Positions 7,490 through 7,883 of a stretch of DNA of 7,883 nucleotides are shown here, in pieces. Each line of letters opens with the position of its first letter. The stretch's first letter is position 1. The stretch is from an uncultured Clostridia bacterium (GTDB lineage Bacteria > Bacillota > Clostridia > Oscillospirales > CAG-272): the NCBI GenBank assembly GCA_937898155.1, contig CALEJO010000160.1, positions 1 through 7,883 on the forward strand, given 5' to 3'. The notes below the pieces were generated by a model that saw only the letters and a program-made list of their open reading frames with translations, was not told where the DNA came from and ran no database searches. The position numbers were made by a program, and so were the translations under genes.

Positions 7490-7883
7490 CATGAAATAAT
7501 CCTTGCATATTTCCGTGAGGTCGAAGACATCGGCCGCCATGAAGATGCATAACGGGACAGACAGAATTGCGATTATGGGGATGAAACAGTCATTGACAAG
7601 GTCAAAGAACCAGGTCACCTTGAAGTTTTCGCCCTTCCTGGCTCCGTATGGGAGTTTCTTCGAAAGTTTTTTCTCTTCATATTTTTCGAGAAGCTCGTGG
7701 ATGGCGACGATGGTCTCTATGGCGGCCATCTGGAAGAGCCACCACATCAGGACCTCGATTCCGAGAAGGACATATCCTATCCAGGCTGTCACTGTCGCGA
7801 CGACGAGGATGGCCACTGTCAGCCAGCGTGTGTACTGGTTGATCTTGCGGCGTCCGCTCTCGCCCTCGCGCTGCATCTTCTGG
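7472..7883 (-). CDS. Truncated multi-pass membrane protein, possibly an MscS-type channel fragment
   Basis: An open frame entering from the right edge, where codons continue upstream of the first visible ATG at 7876, so the true start is outside the window. From that Met, 134 residues show a basic start (GRRKINQYTR), hydrophobic segments near 18-37, 39-60 and 95-116, and a charged 61-88 loop (ELLEKYEEKKLSKKL). The pattern, with WWLFQMAAIETIVAI and the ADVFDLTEIC end, resembles from memory the transmembrane core of large mechanosensitive channel proteins of Bacteroidota; I cannot confirm this without a search. No MscS pore or beta domain follows. The last residues (KKRET) and the stop are encoded within the neighbour's terminator hairpin, so the 3' end looks cut off. 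Codon use differs from the rest of the window: 4 of 13 Ile codons are ATA, with more GGA and ACA. A small complete protein of unknown function is the alternative. Confidence 0.5.
   Translation of the reverse strand, partial: QKMQREGESGRRKINQYTRWLTVAILVVATVTAWIGYVLLGIEVLMWWLFQMAAIETIVAIHELLEKYEEKKLSKKLPYGARKGENFKVTWFFDLVNDCFIPIIAILSVPLCIFMAADVFDLTEICKDYFMKKRET

Noticed and set aside
5148..7550. An 800-codon open frame on the minus strand, opposite the GH94 gene.
   Set aside because: It mirrors the plus-strand gene in GC-rich codons and gives an Arg/Ala/His-rich product with no family resemblance. The plus-strand protein has clear GH94 motifs, an RBS and a terminator.
1..7883. Search for a new defence or mobile system (nuclease, transposase, reverse transcriptase, toxin pair, integrase sites).
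   Set aside because: All substantial frames are explained by metabolic, membrane or wall genes; I saw no inverted terminal repeats, direct duplications or RNA-guided features.

Overview
The first ~7.45 kb reads as ordinary chromosome of a GC-rich Gram-positive anaerobe. The best guess is a gut-type Clostridia/Oscillospiraceae relative. This rests on strong GCG/GGC/ATC codon preference, strong AGGAGG-type ribosome binding sites, a Clostridia-style MATE transporter, and a lipoprotein with G5 and M23 domains. The taxonomy is inferred from protein style and composition, not from a marker gene.

Layout, left to right. (1) 1-1349: the last 44 codons of threonine 3-dehydrogenase (tdh) followed by a complete kbl. 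Together they convert threonine via 2-amino-3-oxobutyrate to glycine and acetyl-CoA. A clean intrinsic terminator (1357-1388) closes this operon. (2) 1415-3494: a PAP2-type membrane phosphatase gene and a MATE efflux transporter gene overlap by 29 bases and are translationally coupled. (3) 3495-3642: a 148-base gap with a weak terminator-like hairpin and a good sigma-A-type promoter (perfect TATAAT, 17-base spacer). (4) 3643-7451: a predicted lipoprotein with three tandem G5 domains and an M23 (LytM-type) endopeptidase domain, then 41 bases later a cytoplasmic GH94-type glycoside phosphorylase with an unusual active-site signature. They probably form a two-gene transcription unit closed by a perfect 10-bp terminator hairpin (7459-7489).

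(5) 7490-7883: composition and codon use change abruptly. A minus-strand reading frame runs in from the right edge. It encodes the transmembrane part of a protein resembling Bacteroidota-type mechanosensitive channels. It ends within the neighbour's terminator hairpin, so its last residues and stop codon appear borrowed. The simplest reading is a breakpoint at about 7490, either a chimeric assembly join or a real insertion or transfer that truncated the gene.

I found no CRISPR array, transposase, tRNA, rRNA or evident new multi-gene system. The two points most worth following up are the 7490 junction and the divergent GH94 enzyme.
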